From UBA2767 sp965228625 (lineage in GTDB: Bacteria > Pseudomonadota > Alphaproteobacteria > Rhizobiales > Methyloligellaceae), in the NCBI GenBank assembly GCA_965228625.1, contig OZ245829.1:310001-374000 (forward strand): 64,000 bases of DNA, in the 5' to 3' direction. The translations under genes and the position numbers were made by a program. Position 1 is the stretch's first letter. Every line of letters begins with the position of its first letter. The notes under the pieces are model-generated. The model was given only the letters and a program-made list of their open reading frames with translations, ran no database searches and was not told the origin of the DNA. Shown in pieces: positions 35,652 to 43,811 of this stretch.

Positions 35652-38600
35652 GTGGTCCACGACAGGAAGGTCCGGCGGCGAACTGCTGCTCTGGGCGCGG
35701 TAGCGGCGGGCGCGCTGATGTTCGGCTACGGCCGCACGGCACGGGCACAGATCGTACCTCCGGCCCCGCCCTGTGATGCCATTTCGGGCGGCGGGACCAC
35801 CGTCACCTGTACGGGCAATCTGCAGCCGGGCGTTCGTCTCGACAATGGTGCGGGCCCTTACACCACGCTCAATGTCAACACGCTCAATCAGAACATCGCC
35901 CCGGCGAATGGCGTCGGTGGCATCCGTTTCCGGAGTATCGGCGATGTCACGATCAATTCCGATACGGGCCCGTTCGAAATCAACACCACCGGTCTCGCGT
36001 TCGGCATCGATGCGCTTTCGGTCACCAGCAGCGCAACGGTCAATCACACCGGCAATATTTCGTCTGAGCTGGAAGGCATCATTGTCCTGGCAGATCAGGC
36101 GGTGAGCGTCACGACGACCGGCGATATCACCTCGGAACGGCGCCCTGCTATCGACGCACGCTCCATCAACTCAACCGTGACCGTCGTTTCGAACGGGAAC
36201 CTCACGTCGGGTCTCAACGCCGCCACGCTTTTCGCGCGTGGCGCGCAGGCTGTGAACGTCAGTTCCACCGGCAACGTCACATCAAGCGGGTTCAATGCCA
36301 TTGCCGCGGAGTCGACGGGTTCATCCTCAACCGTCAATTCCAAAGGAGCGGTCAGGGGCTACAGGTACGGGATTTTCGCTGAGGGCGACCAGGCGGTCAG
36401 TGTCACCTCCACCGGCAATGTTAGCTCAGATACCTATGTCGCCATCTCCGCGCAGTCAGCCAGTTCCACCGCAAACGTGATCTCCATCGGCAATGTGAGC
36501 GGCGGCGCGCTTGGGATTGTCGCGGCCGGTTATGGCGCGGTCGCTATCAATTCCACCGGCAATGTCAGCGGGAATGCCAATGAAGGCATTTACGGCACCT
36601 CCGGAAATGCGTCGGTCAGCATCACCTCCCGGGGCAATGTGTCCGGCGTCAGCTACGGTATCCTCGCTTACGCGTACCAGGATGCGAACGTCGACTCGAC
36701 GGGCAATGTTGCCTCGGCCGCCGTCGGAATCCGCGCTTTTTCGACGAACAGCGATGTCACCGTCAGATCCAAAGGCAACATCGACAGCACCAGCGTCGGG
36801 ATCTTCGGCTACGCCCTGAACGGCGCCGTCGACATCACCACGACCGGCAATGTGACCTCGACCACCAGCATCGGCGTCTATGCGAAGACCCTGAGCGGCG
36901 GCGTGGACGTCGTCTCAAACGGCAATGTCTCCAGTGCGAACTACGGTATCCTGGTCTATTCGAGCGGCGGCGACGTCACCGTCACCACGTCGGGTGGCAC
37001 CGTCAACGGGCCGGCCAATGGCATCTACACGATCACGGACACGTCCGGCGTCACCATCACCAACCTGGCCGGCGGGACGGTGACTGGCGGCACCTACGCG
37101 ATCCAGAGCGACAGCTCCACGGGCAGCGCCGTGAACAATTCCGGCACCGTGACCGGGAGCGTGCTGTTCAACGGTGGCGGCGCAAACAACGCCTTCAACA
37201 ACAACGGCGGCGGTATTTTCAACTCGGGGCCAATCGTCAATCTCGGCGCGGGTAATCTGCTGCGCAATGCCGGCACGCTGGCGCCTGGCGGCTCTGGCGC
37301 GCTCCAGACCACGGCGCTGACGGGGAACATCAATCAGACCGCTTCGGGCATCTTCCAGGTGGATGTGGATTCGACGGCGGGCACGTCTGACCTGCTGAAT
37401 GTCACAGGAACCGCCAACCTCAACGGCAATGTGCTGGCGCAGGTGGTCAACCCGGCATTGGGGCCGCAGTCCAACACCATCCTGTCGGCGGCCGGCGGCA
37501 CCACCGATAACGGTCTGGGGCTTCTGGCGAGCCCCGCCCTGCAGGCGTCGTTGTCATTCCCCAATGCCACCGACGTGGTGCTGAACACGGATATCGACTT
37601 CACGCCGCCTGGTGTCGCCCTCAACCAGAACCAGAACAATGTGGCGAGCAATCTGAATGCCATTGTCGGTGCCGGCGGCGGCACGGTCGGGCCGGTGTTG
37701 CTGGCGCTGCTCAACAATGTGCAGACGGTTCCCGACTATGTCGACGGGCTCAATCAGCTCATTACGGAAGGCTATCTGAACACCGAGACGACCTCGCTGT
37801 TCGCGGCGGAAGCGTTCAACAACAACCTGCTGAGCTGCCCCAAGGCGGGTCCGGGGTTCACGGCCGTGTCCCAGGGTCAGTGCATGTGGGTGCGTTATGA
37901 CGGAAGGTGGCTGGACAGAGACAGCACACGCCAGAACATCGGCTATGACGAGGACACCCACGGCATCTCCGGCGGCGGCCAGGTCGCCGTCGCGCCGAAC
38001 TGGTTCGTGGGGCTCGCCGCGGCCTACGAAGACGGCGATCTCGACACCGACACCAATGCGTCAGCCGACACCGACCGCTACATGCTGGGCGGCGTCATCA
38101 AGTATCAGTCGGGTCCGGTTCTCATGGCGCTTGCCGGTTCCATCGGCACCGGTGAGGTCGATATGACGCGAAGGCTGAACATCGGCGGCTTCACACCAAC
38201 GGCGCGATCGAGCTACGACGTAGATCATGTGGGCGCCACCTTCCACGCGGCCTATCTGCTGGACCGCAGTAGCTGGTACGCGAAACCCTTCGTCGACGTG
38301 AACGTGACCCACATCGACCGGGAGTCTGCACAAGAGACCGGCGGCGGCGCGGCCAATCTCAATGTCTCGGGTTCCGACGAGACCTGGTTCTCCGTCACCC
38401 CTGCCCTTGAGCTCGGCACCACCATCGATAGGGGCGACGGGCGTGCCATAAGGCCTTACGTCCGCGCCGGCGTGACCATCTATGGCGACACCGACCAGTC
38501 GGTCACCGCGCGCTTCGTCGGCGCTCCCACGGCGGTCGGCGGCTTCACGACGACTTCCGAGTTCGACGACGTGTTCGCCGACATCGAGGCCGGCGTGACC

Positions 38601-38705
38601 CTGTTCCACGGGGAGCAACACACTGTCTCCGCCGGCTACGGGGGGCGCTTCTCCGACGACACCGAGGTCCACGGCTTCTTCGTCAAGGGCACGCGGACGT
38701 TTTAG
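35652..38705 (+). CDS. Autotransporter adhesin with beta-helix passenger and C-terminal barrel
   Basis: A 1017-residue type V secreted protein. A basic N-terminus plus hydrophobic stretch to RARA (about residue 32) is a signal peptide. The passenger (about 40-620) consists of 22-26 residue repeats built on STGNVSS.YGI.A.S, giving a right-handed beta-helix; GN(V/I) pairs recur at each turn. Residues about 750-1017 form the outer-membrane autotransporter barrel, ending in an aromatic residue (VKGTRTF). GTG 35652 follows AGGGGG by five bases. The role is probably adhesion or surface interaction. Homologous tail fragments lie just downstream. Confidence 0.92.
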   Translation: MVHDRKVRRRTAALGAVAAGALMFGYGRTARAQIVPPAPPCDAISGGGTTVTCTGNLQPGVRLDNGAGPYTTLNVNTLNQNIAPANGVGGIRFRSIGDVTINSDTGPFEINTTGLAFGIDALSVTSSATVNHTGNISSELEGIIVLADQAVSVTTTGDITSERRPAIDARSINSTVTVVSNGNLTSGLNAATLFARGAQAVNVSSTGNVTSSGFNAIAAESTGSSSTVNSKGAVRGYRYGIFAEGDQAVSVTSTGNVSSDTYVAISAQSASSTANVISIGNVSGGALGIVAAGYGAVAINSTGNVSGNANEGIYGTSGNASVSITSRGNVSGVSYGILAYAYQDANVDSTGNVASAAVGIRAFSTNSDVTVRSKGNIDSTSVGIFGYALNGAVDITTTGNVTSTTSIGVYAKTLSGGVDVVSNGNVSSANYGILVYSSGGDVTVTTSGGTVNGPANGIYTITDTSGVTITNLAGGTVTGGTYAIQSDSSTGSAVNNSGTVTGSVLFNGGGANNAFNNNGGGIFNSGPIVNLGAGNLLRNAGTLAPGGSGALQTTALTGNINQTASGIFQVDVDSTAGTSDLLNVTGTANLNGNVLAQVVNPALGPQSNTILSAAGGTTDNGLGLLASPALQASLSFPNATDVVLNTDIDFTPPGVALNQNQNNVASNLNAIVGAGGGTVGPVLLALLNNVQTVPDYVDGLNQLITEGYLNTETTSLFAAEAFNNNLLSCPKAGPGFTAVSQGQCMWVRYDGRWLDRDSTRQNIGYDEDTHGISGGGQVAVAPNWFVGLAAAYEDGDLDTDTNASADTDRYMLGGVIKYQSGPVLMALAGSIGTGEVDMTRRLNIGGFTPTARSSYDVDHVGATFHAAYLLDRSSWYAKPFVDVNVTHIDRESAQETGGGAANLNVSGSDETWFSVTPALELGTTIDRGDGRAIRPYVRAGVTIYGDTDQSVTARFVGAPTAVGGFTTTSEFDDVFADIEAGVTLFHGEQHTVSAGYGGRFSDDTEVHGFFVKGTRTF

Positions 38706-38753
38706 AGGCGACACCGGACTTGCGTGGCCTTCAAGCTCCGCGATCAACTCAAC

Positions 38754-39125
38754 CTAGATCTTTGCATTGTTGAAGATGGAGACGGCGACCTTCCATGTAC
38801 CGTCCGGCTGACGTTTCAGGACGTTGACGAAATAGCCTTGCTCACCGGGCTCCACGCCTTCGACGGCGAATTTGCCCACCTGATAGGCCGTGTCGCCGTC
38901 GACGCCGTACTCCACCAGTTCATTGGTGTGTGTGCCGCCGGTGCTTTGCGCCATCCGGGTCCGATAGATATCTTCGAAGGCCTTTCGGCCACGCACCATG
39001 GGTTCGCCGGGCGCCAGCAGGATCACATCATCGGTGAAGAATGCGGCACACCCTGCGGCATCGCCCCGGTTGAACGCCTCGTTGTAGGCCGCGTCAAAGT
39101 CCTCCAGCATCTTTTTCATATCCAT
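38754..39125 (-). CDS. SnoaL-like / DUF4440 (NTF2-fold) protein
   Basis: A 123-residue protein of the NTF2-like cone fold. The pattern YNEAFNRGDAAGCAAFFTDDVILLAPGEPMVRGR (split here into helix plus first strands) and the C-terminal WKVAVSIFN are typical of the YybH/DUF4440 ketosteroid-isomerase-like group. The ATG at 39125 follows a strong GGGAGG, which excludes the longer upstream reading. It is oriented tail to tail with the autotransporter and lies between it and the tail fragments. Confidence 0.9.
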   Translation of the reverse strand: MDMKKMLEDFDAAYNEAFNRGDAAGCAAFFTDDVILLAPGEPMVRGRKAFEDIYRTRMAQSTGGTHTNELVEYGVDGDTAYQVGKFAVEGVEPGEQGYFVNVLKRQPDGTWKVAVSIFNNAKI

Positions 39126-39153
39126 GGGGACCTCCCTTCGGTCATGGCTGCCG

Positions 39154-39213
39154 ACAAGCCGGCACGATGACAGTGTGCACGGGCTGTTCGTGAAAGGCAC
39201 GCGGAGGTTTCAA
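39154..39213 (+). pseudogene. Remnant of a second autotransporter gene (last barrel strand)
   Basis: The stretch reads SRHDDSVHGLFVKGTRRF in one frame, against FSDDTEVHGFFVKGTRTF at the end of the upstream autotransporter. Over the last 12 codons 10 residues agree and several of the seven base changes are at third codon positions, as expected of a diverged coding copy rather than chance. Only the final strand remains; the barrel and passenger are gone. Confidence 0.6.
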
Positions 39214-39238
39214 ACCATGATCCCAGACAGTGCGCGCG

Positions 39239-39308
39239 TCACGTGATCCGGGATCCAGATATGATGTGGCAAAAGCCGCATGGATTCCCGCCTTCGCGGG
39301 AATGACGA
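39239..39308. repeat. Interspersed intergenic repeat, copy 1
   Basis: Begins TCACGTGATCCGGGATCCAG and ends with the hairpin TTCCCGC-CTTC-GCGGGAA (39285-39302). A second copy with the same order of blocks lies at 58709-58776. It resembles the small palindromic intergenic repeats common in Alphaproteobacteria. A partial echo GGCCGGAATGACG follows at about 39332. Confidence 0.75.
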
Positions 39309-39358
39309 AGGGTGCATCGTCGGCGCAGGCGGGGGCCGGAATGACGAGTAGAGAAAGG

Positions 39359-39377
39359 ACGTGGACGTCTTAGAGGC
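39359..39377 (+). pseudogene. Second short echo of the autotransporter 3' end
   Basis: ACGTGGACGTCTTAGAGGC matches ACGCGGACGTTTTAGAGGC at the autotransporter stop (38691-38709) at 17 of 19 bases, including the TAG stop and four bases beyond. Probably a further eroded copy, though it is short enough that chance is possible. Confidence 0.4.
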
Positions 39378-39472
39378 TTGGCCAGGCCTACATCTCCCGA
39401 ACCGTTACACCGACTTGGTCCCTGCGACGCCGCGCTCTATGGTCCCGCCACGCCTAGCCTTTAACATCCCGG

Positions 39473-40243
39473 ATGGACCATGTGAGTCGCGATCACAGTG
39501 TTCGAGGGACGGAACGAGACACGACCACATTGAGACCTTCGCACGCCCCTGATCTCTTTCCCGCTTTTACCGCGTTATTTGCCGCCACGGTCCTGGGCCT
39601 CTCCTATATCGCGGGAGAATGGGGCCTCGCCATCTATGCGCTGAGCTTCTGGTACTATCTCCCCTACGCCCTCGCCTTCTTCTGGCGGCGCGTGTCGCTG
39701 GAGCGGTTCAAGCGCGATTCCATGCTGCTGAAGACGGTGTCGCTGGTCGCCCTCGCATGGGTGCTCTGGTCCGTCTGGCCCAACCTGCCGGCGCTCGTCG
39801 TCACGGCCGCCGGTTTTGCCCTCAACATCGCCGCCTTCCGTGCCCTCGGCCCCGACCGGACCTATTACGGCTTCGAACTCGGTGGACTTGCCGCGAAACG
39901 GATCACGACCTTTCCCTTCAACGTTCTGTCCCACCCCATGCTCATCGGCAACATTGTCGCCTACGGCGGACCGCTGCTCGATCAGTCCTTTCGTGAGCAC
40001 TGGTGGCCCCTCGCCGCCGCGCATGTTTGCCTGAATCTTCTGGTGCTGTTCATGGAGGCGCGCGGACGCCAAAGCCTGATGGCCGGGGCACTCTGGACCG
40101 CATTCATACTCGTTGTCGGGTCCGTGTTGTTTCTCATCGGTTTCACACAGGTGTGGCAGTTCGCGTTTAGCACAATTGTCATGGGATTCGTTTTTGCCGC
40201 GGTTCTCTATCGCCGCTACGCGATCGAGACGCGCGAAATGTGA
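39473..40243 (+). CDS. Membrane protein resembling phospholipid N-methyltransferase (PEMT/ICMT group)
   Basis: A 256-residue protein with about seven hydrophobic helices (about 32-50, 52-70, 90-108, 112-128, 160-178, 190-205, 218-250). The block ITTFPFNVLSHPMLIGNIVAYGG (about 141-163, cited in part) contains HP...GN, and VLFMEARGR follows about 35 residues later; that His-Pro...Glu-Ala-Arg pattern is the SAM-binding signature of PEMT and isoprenylcysteine methyltransferases. Its substrate is probably a lipid. Its stop overlaps or abuts the next gene, so the two are cotranscribed. Confidence 0.65.
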   Translation: MDHVSRDHSVRGTERDTTTLRPSHAPDLFPAFTALFAATVLGLSYIAGEWGLAIYALSFWYYLPYALAFFWRRVSLERFKRDSMLLKTVSLVALAWVLWSVWPNLPALVVTAAGFALNIAAFRALGPDRTYYGFELGGLAAKRITTFPFNVLSHPMLIGNIVAYGGPLLDQSFREHWWPLAAAHVCLNLLVLFMEARGRQSLMAGALWTAFILVVGSVLFLIGFTQVWQFAFSTIVMGFVFAAVLYRRYAIETREM

Positions 40244-40260
40244 CTGAAGGAGAGGCGAAC

Positions 40261-41103
40261 GTGAGCGAGCAAAGCCAGAGCGCCGCCATTGAGGTCGGCC
40301 AGGGACACTCCCGGCCGCGCAAACGCATGTTTTACGCGCGTATCGGACGGTTCGAGGACCGCAACCAGCGCGCGCTGATGGATGAACTGTCAAGGTGGGT
40401 GGAAGACACCTTCCGCGAAGAGCTGAAGGAACGGTCGTCGATGCACGTCTATGTGCGGAAGCTACCCGCCGACATTGCCGCCAAGATCGACCGCCTGCGG
40501 GACGCGGACGTGATCCTGTCGGCGATTGCCGAACAGTTCCCGGAAGGCACGGTCATCACGCCGATGAAGCACACCGACGAGCTTTATCTTTCACATTACA
40601 ATCGGGATTTCGGTGGCGATCACGGGCTGTTCGCCAAGCACTATGACGGAAATCTGCGCTTCATGCCCGTCGGCGCGGTGGTCCGGTCGCTCATCTATTT
40701 GCAGTCGGACGCGACCTACAAGGTGGTGTTCGGCGACAGCGGGGTTTCGAAAGCGTTCGAGACCTATGATTTCGGCCTGCTCGACTTCCACAAGGAACTG
40801 CACTGGGTCGAGGGTGAGTACAATCCCGACGACCAGCAACGCATCCTCCTCAAGTGCAACTACCTCGTCGCACCGAGGAATGCCGTCTGGATCACCAAGG
40901 CCCTGCTCGGCGCCAACACGGGCGTGTTCTATGTCGTCAAGGCGGCCATGGAATACTCCAAAAGCCCTAAGACGCCATTGCAGCACGTTGTCGGGTATGT
41001 CTGTAACGTTATGCGGCTGCTGAACAACATTCACCCGCTGGTGCCGATCCTGTTGATCCTGGCGCTCCTCGCGGGGGTCGGCTGGGGATTGTCGAGACTC
41101 TGA
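40261..41103 (+). CDS. Membrane-anchored protein with a 2-oxoglutarate/Fe(II) oxygenase residue pattern
   Basis: A 280-residue protein. The centre reads H127-Y-D129...N, then RSLIYLQ, then H177/H181 and R194, spaced like the H-x-D...H...R iron and 2-oxoglutarate ligands of prolyl-4-hydroxylase-like oxygenases. This is a motif-level inference. Residues about 255-276 form a C-terminal membrane helix. GTG 40261, six bases after AAGGAGAGG, is preferred over GTG 40240. It follows the methyltransferase-like gene directly, so the pair may modify a membrane lipid or a lipid-linked substrate. Confidence 0.6.
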   Translation: MSEQSQSAAIEVGQGHSRPRKRMFYARIGRFEDRNQRALMDELSRWVEDTFREELKERSSMHVYVRKLPADIAAKIDRLRDADVILSAIAEQFPEGTVITPMKHTDELYLSHYNRDFGGDHGLFAKHYDGNLRFMPVGAVVRSLIYLQSDATYKVVFGDSGVSKAFETYDFGLLDFHKELHWVEGEYNPDDQQRILLKCNYLVAPRNAVWITKALLGANTGVFYVVKAAMEYSKSPKTPLQHVVGYVCNVMRLLNNIHPLVPILLILALLAGVGWGLSRL

Positions 41104-41231
41104 TCTCGATCCGGGCGGGGCGTCACCGTCCCAGACACAGGCATCCCGCACTGACAAATGTCAGGGTCGCCCGTTTACCGAATCTTGTTCTCTGTCCGGT
41201 AGTTTGGCGGAGTATTCTTCTGGGGGCCGCC

Positions 41232-42521
41232 ATGTCATCTGACTGGACCAGTCGTAACCATCGCTGTTGTCCCGATGCCGCGCAGCAGCTCGCGCTGGAC
41301 CGGGTCCAGCTTCTGCCTACAGTCTTTCTTGCGGCCGGACTGGATGAAGTCTTCGAAGTCTTTCGCAAGAACAAGGATCAGTCGATCCTGCCGGTCGTGA
41401 ATGACCTCCGGCACCCTGCCGGCATCATCGTCGAGAGCGATTTCAAGGAATACAACTATTCGCCCTTCGGGCGCGAACTGCTGCAAAATTCATCCTATCC
41501 CAGAACCATTTCAGACTTCATGCGAAGCTGTCCCAGCGTCGAGCACGATGACCTGACCGACCTTGTGCTCGATAACTCCAGCTTCGACGCCGGCTTCGAA
41601 GGCGTCATCGTGACCCGGGGCCTGAGATATCATGGCTTCATCTCGGTTTACGGCCTGTTGGAGATTTCCTACGAGAAGCAGATCGCAAGCGAGAAACTCC
41701 TGATCGAGCATCGCGACCTTCTTCAGCAGCGGGTGGAACAGGCCACCGCCGACCTGCGAAACAAGGCCCATCAACTCGAGGGTGCTCTGGCGAAAGAGAA
41801 GGAACTGAACGAGCAACAGCGTCAGTTCGTTTCCATGGCAAGCCACGAGTTCCGCACGCCGCTCGCAATCATCGATTCATCCGCGCAACGGCTGAAAAAA
41901 CGTGCGGGCGAACTGTCGTCGGACGCCGCGCTGAAGCGGATCGAGAAAATCCGCAAGGCGGTCGCCCGCATGACGCGACTGATGGACAGCACACTCACTG
42001 TCGCGCGCATGGAAGACGGCAAGGTCGATGTCGAGATTGCCCCGTGCGAGATCGGCCCGTTGGTCCGTGAATTGTGCGCCAGGCAACAGGACATCACCGA
42101 CACCCACATCATTACCTGCGACCTGATTGATCTGCCCGACACGATCATGGCGGACGCAAACGCGATTGAACAAATGCTGACCAACCTGCTTTCGAACGCC
42201 ATCAAGTACGCACCGGACGCGCCGGACGTCCGGGTCGATGTGCGCAGCACGGGCGACGACATCCTGATTGTCGTTGAAGACAAGGGCCTCGGCATTGACC
42301 GGGACGACCTGCCCCACATGTTCAACCGCTTCTTTCGCGCCAAGACATCGGCGGGTATTGCCGGGACCGGCATCGGCCTCAATCTCGTCAAGACGCTTGT
42401 TGAAATGCACGACGGGTCGGTGGCGGTCGAAAGCACAAAGGGCGAAGGCACGAGCTTCACGGTCCGGCTGCCCGTCGACGGTCCCAAACAGCACAAATCC
42501 GTGGCGGGCGAAGCGGCCTGA
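41232..42521 (+). CDS. Orphan sensor histidine kinase
   Basis: A 429-residue kinase without membrane helices. Residues about 28-135 look like a CBS-like or input domain (SILPVVNDLRHPAGIIVESD). A coiled coil (about 150-195) leads to the dimerisation box SMASHEFRTPL with the phospho-accepting His at about 207, followed by the N (LTNLLSNAIKYA), G1 (VEDKGLGID), F and G2 (GTGIGLNLVK) boxes of the ATPase domain. No response regulator is nearby, so it is an orphan. The ATG follows GGGGGCC. A soluble kinase with this input may sense an intracellular ligand. Confidence 0.92.
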   Translation: MSSDWTSRNHRCCPDAAQQLALDRVQLLPTVFLAAGLDEVFEVFRKNKDQSILPVVNDLRHPAGIIVESDFKEYNYSPFGRELLQNSSYPRTISDFMRSCPSVEHDDLTDLVLDNSSFDAGFEGVIVTRGLRYHGFISVYGLLEISYEKQIASEKLLIEHRDLLQQRVEQATADLRNKAHQLEGALAKEKELNEQQRQFVSMASHEFRTPLAIIDSSAQRLKKRAGELSSDAALKRIEKIRKAVARMTRLMDSTLTVARMEDGKVDVEIAPCEIGPLVRELCARQQDITDTHIITCDLIDLPDTIMADANAIEQMLTNLLSNAIKYAPDAPDVRVDVRSTGDDILIVVEDKGLGIDRDDLPHMFNRFFRAKTSAGIAGTGIGLNLVKTLVEMHDGSVAVESTKGEGTSFTVRLPVDGPKQHKSVAGEAA

Positions 42522-42561
42522 AACGACGGCTTCTCCGTCAAGCGTTGAATACAGGCCAGAA

Positions 42562-42593
42562 ATAAAAAACCGGCCGCGCGGACGGCGGCCGGG
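42562..42593 (-). terminator. Rho-independent terminator for the exported rhodanese gene
   Basis: On the minus strand CCGGCCGC and GCGGCCGG form a perfect eight-pair stem around seven bases, followed by TTTTTTATTT. Strong terminator. Confidence 0.9.
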
Positions 42594-42637
42594 TCTCCAT
42601 CGGCAAAATAGCAAGCGGCGTGGCTGGGTATGCTCGC

Positions 42638-43528
42638 CTACCCTTTGGATTTCGGCAGATCGTCCGACGCGCCCCACTCCGCCCAGGATCGGTCATAGCT
42701 GCGGATGCGCGGGAAGCCGAGCAGGCGCAGTGTGAAGTAGGAGTGCGCGGCCGCCTTTCCGTCCTGACAGTGCACGGCGACGTTCTTGTCCGGCGTCACG
42801 CCTTTGGCGGCAAAGTGCGCGAGCAGTTCATCGGCCGGCTTCATGGTTGCGTCGGCGGTCAGGTTCTGTTTCCAGGGCATGGAAAGCGCCCATGGAATAT
42901 GGCCGTCCTTGTACATTTTCGCCGGCCGCACGTCGATCAATACCGATGACTGGTCGCCCCGGTGATCGAGCAGCCAGTCGGCGCTTGCCATCCGGCGCGG
43001 TGTGAGGTTGAGCGCGAACGACTTGGGCCTGACCTTTGGCGGACGTTTGCTCAGCTTGCGGCCTTCCTTCACCCACTTCGGAATGCCGCCATTGAGCACC
43101 GCCGCCTTGCGGTGCCCGAAATACTCCAGCATCCAGAACAGCCGCGCGGCGTGGAAGCCGCCCTTGTCGTCATAGAGCACGACCTCCGTATCGCGGTCGA
43201 TGCCAAGCTTGCCCAGCTTCTCCGCGAGCACGGCGTTGGGCAACAGATGACCGCTCACATGGCTTTGCGGATCGATCACGTCGTCGGCGCCAAGGTGGAG
43301 CGCACTTGGAATGTGACCCTTGGCATAGGCTTCGCGGGGCCGCACATCGATAATCCGCAGCTTGTCGTCGCCGAGCCTGCCGGCCAGTTGATCGGTCTCT
43401 ACCAGCAGCCCGGCATTCGCATAGCCACCGGCGAATGCGGCGCGGGCGGGCAATAGGGCGAGCGTGAGGGCAAGCAGGGTCGCAAGGGCGAAGGAACCCG
43501 AGCGGATGATTTTGAGGGGATGTTCCAT
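42638..43528 (-). CDS. Exported two-domain rhodanese (thiosulfate sulfurtransferase)
   Basis: A 296-residue precursor with a signal peptide (hydrophobic stretch about residues 12-32, cleavage after AAFA). Two rhodanese domains follow: the N-terminal one (about 45-155) lacks the active-site Cys loop and is structural, and the C-terminal one (about 180-290) has HCQDGKAAAH with the catalytic Cys. It would transfer sulfane sulfur from thiosulfate to an acceptor in the periplasm. I start at ATG 43528 since the longer frame upstream is not signal-peptide-like. Divergent from the wHTH-TPR regulator. Confidence 0.92.
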   Translation of the reverse strand: MEHPLKIIRSGSFALATLLALTLALLPARAAFAGGYANAGLLVETDQLAGRLGDDKLRIIDVRPREAYAKGHIPSALHLGADDVIDPQSHVSGHLLPNAVLAEKLGKLGIDRDTEVVLYDDKGGFHAARLFWMLEYFGHRKAAVLNGGIPKWVKEGRKLSKRPPKVRPKSFALNLTPRRMASADWLLDHRGDQSSVLIDVRPAKMYKDGHIPWALSMPWKQNLTADATMKPADELLAHFAAKGVTPDKNVAVHCQDGKAAAHSYFTLRLLGFPRIRSYDRSWAEWGASDDLPKSKG

Positions 43529-43811
43529 CTTTCCGGTTTCTCCTGTGAATGGAATGGATTGTTCAGCCGCGCACCGGGATCGCCCGCGCAATGCGCGCAT
43601 CCCGGTCACGGACGACGTGGCGCAGAACCTAGCAGGCGCTCCAATTTCGATTCCTGAAGGAATTCGATGGGATTTCTCGAAGAATTGATGTCGAAAAAAC
43701 AAACGTCTCGAAGTAAATTGTGCCGCGCGCGCAACCTCTATGGCTTGCGCGTCTGTGGCCGCGGCACCGACACGTCACTGATTCAGGAACGTCCATCATT
43801 GGAGTATTCGG

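Noticed and set aside
35652..38705. Tandem repeats in the autotransporter read as a CRISPR array or DNA repeat
   Set aside because: The repeats are protein-level beta-helix turns (GNV/GNI) of unequal length with diverged DNA, and stay in frame.
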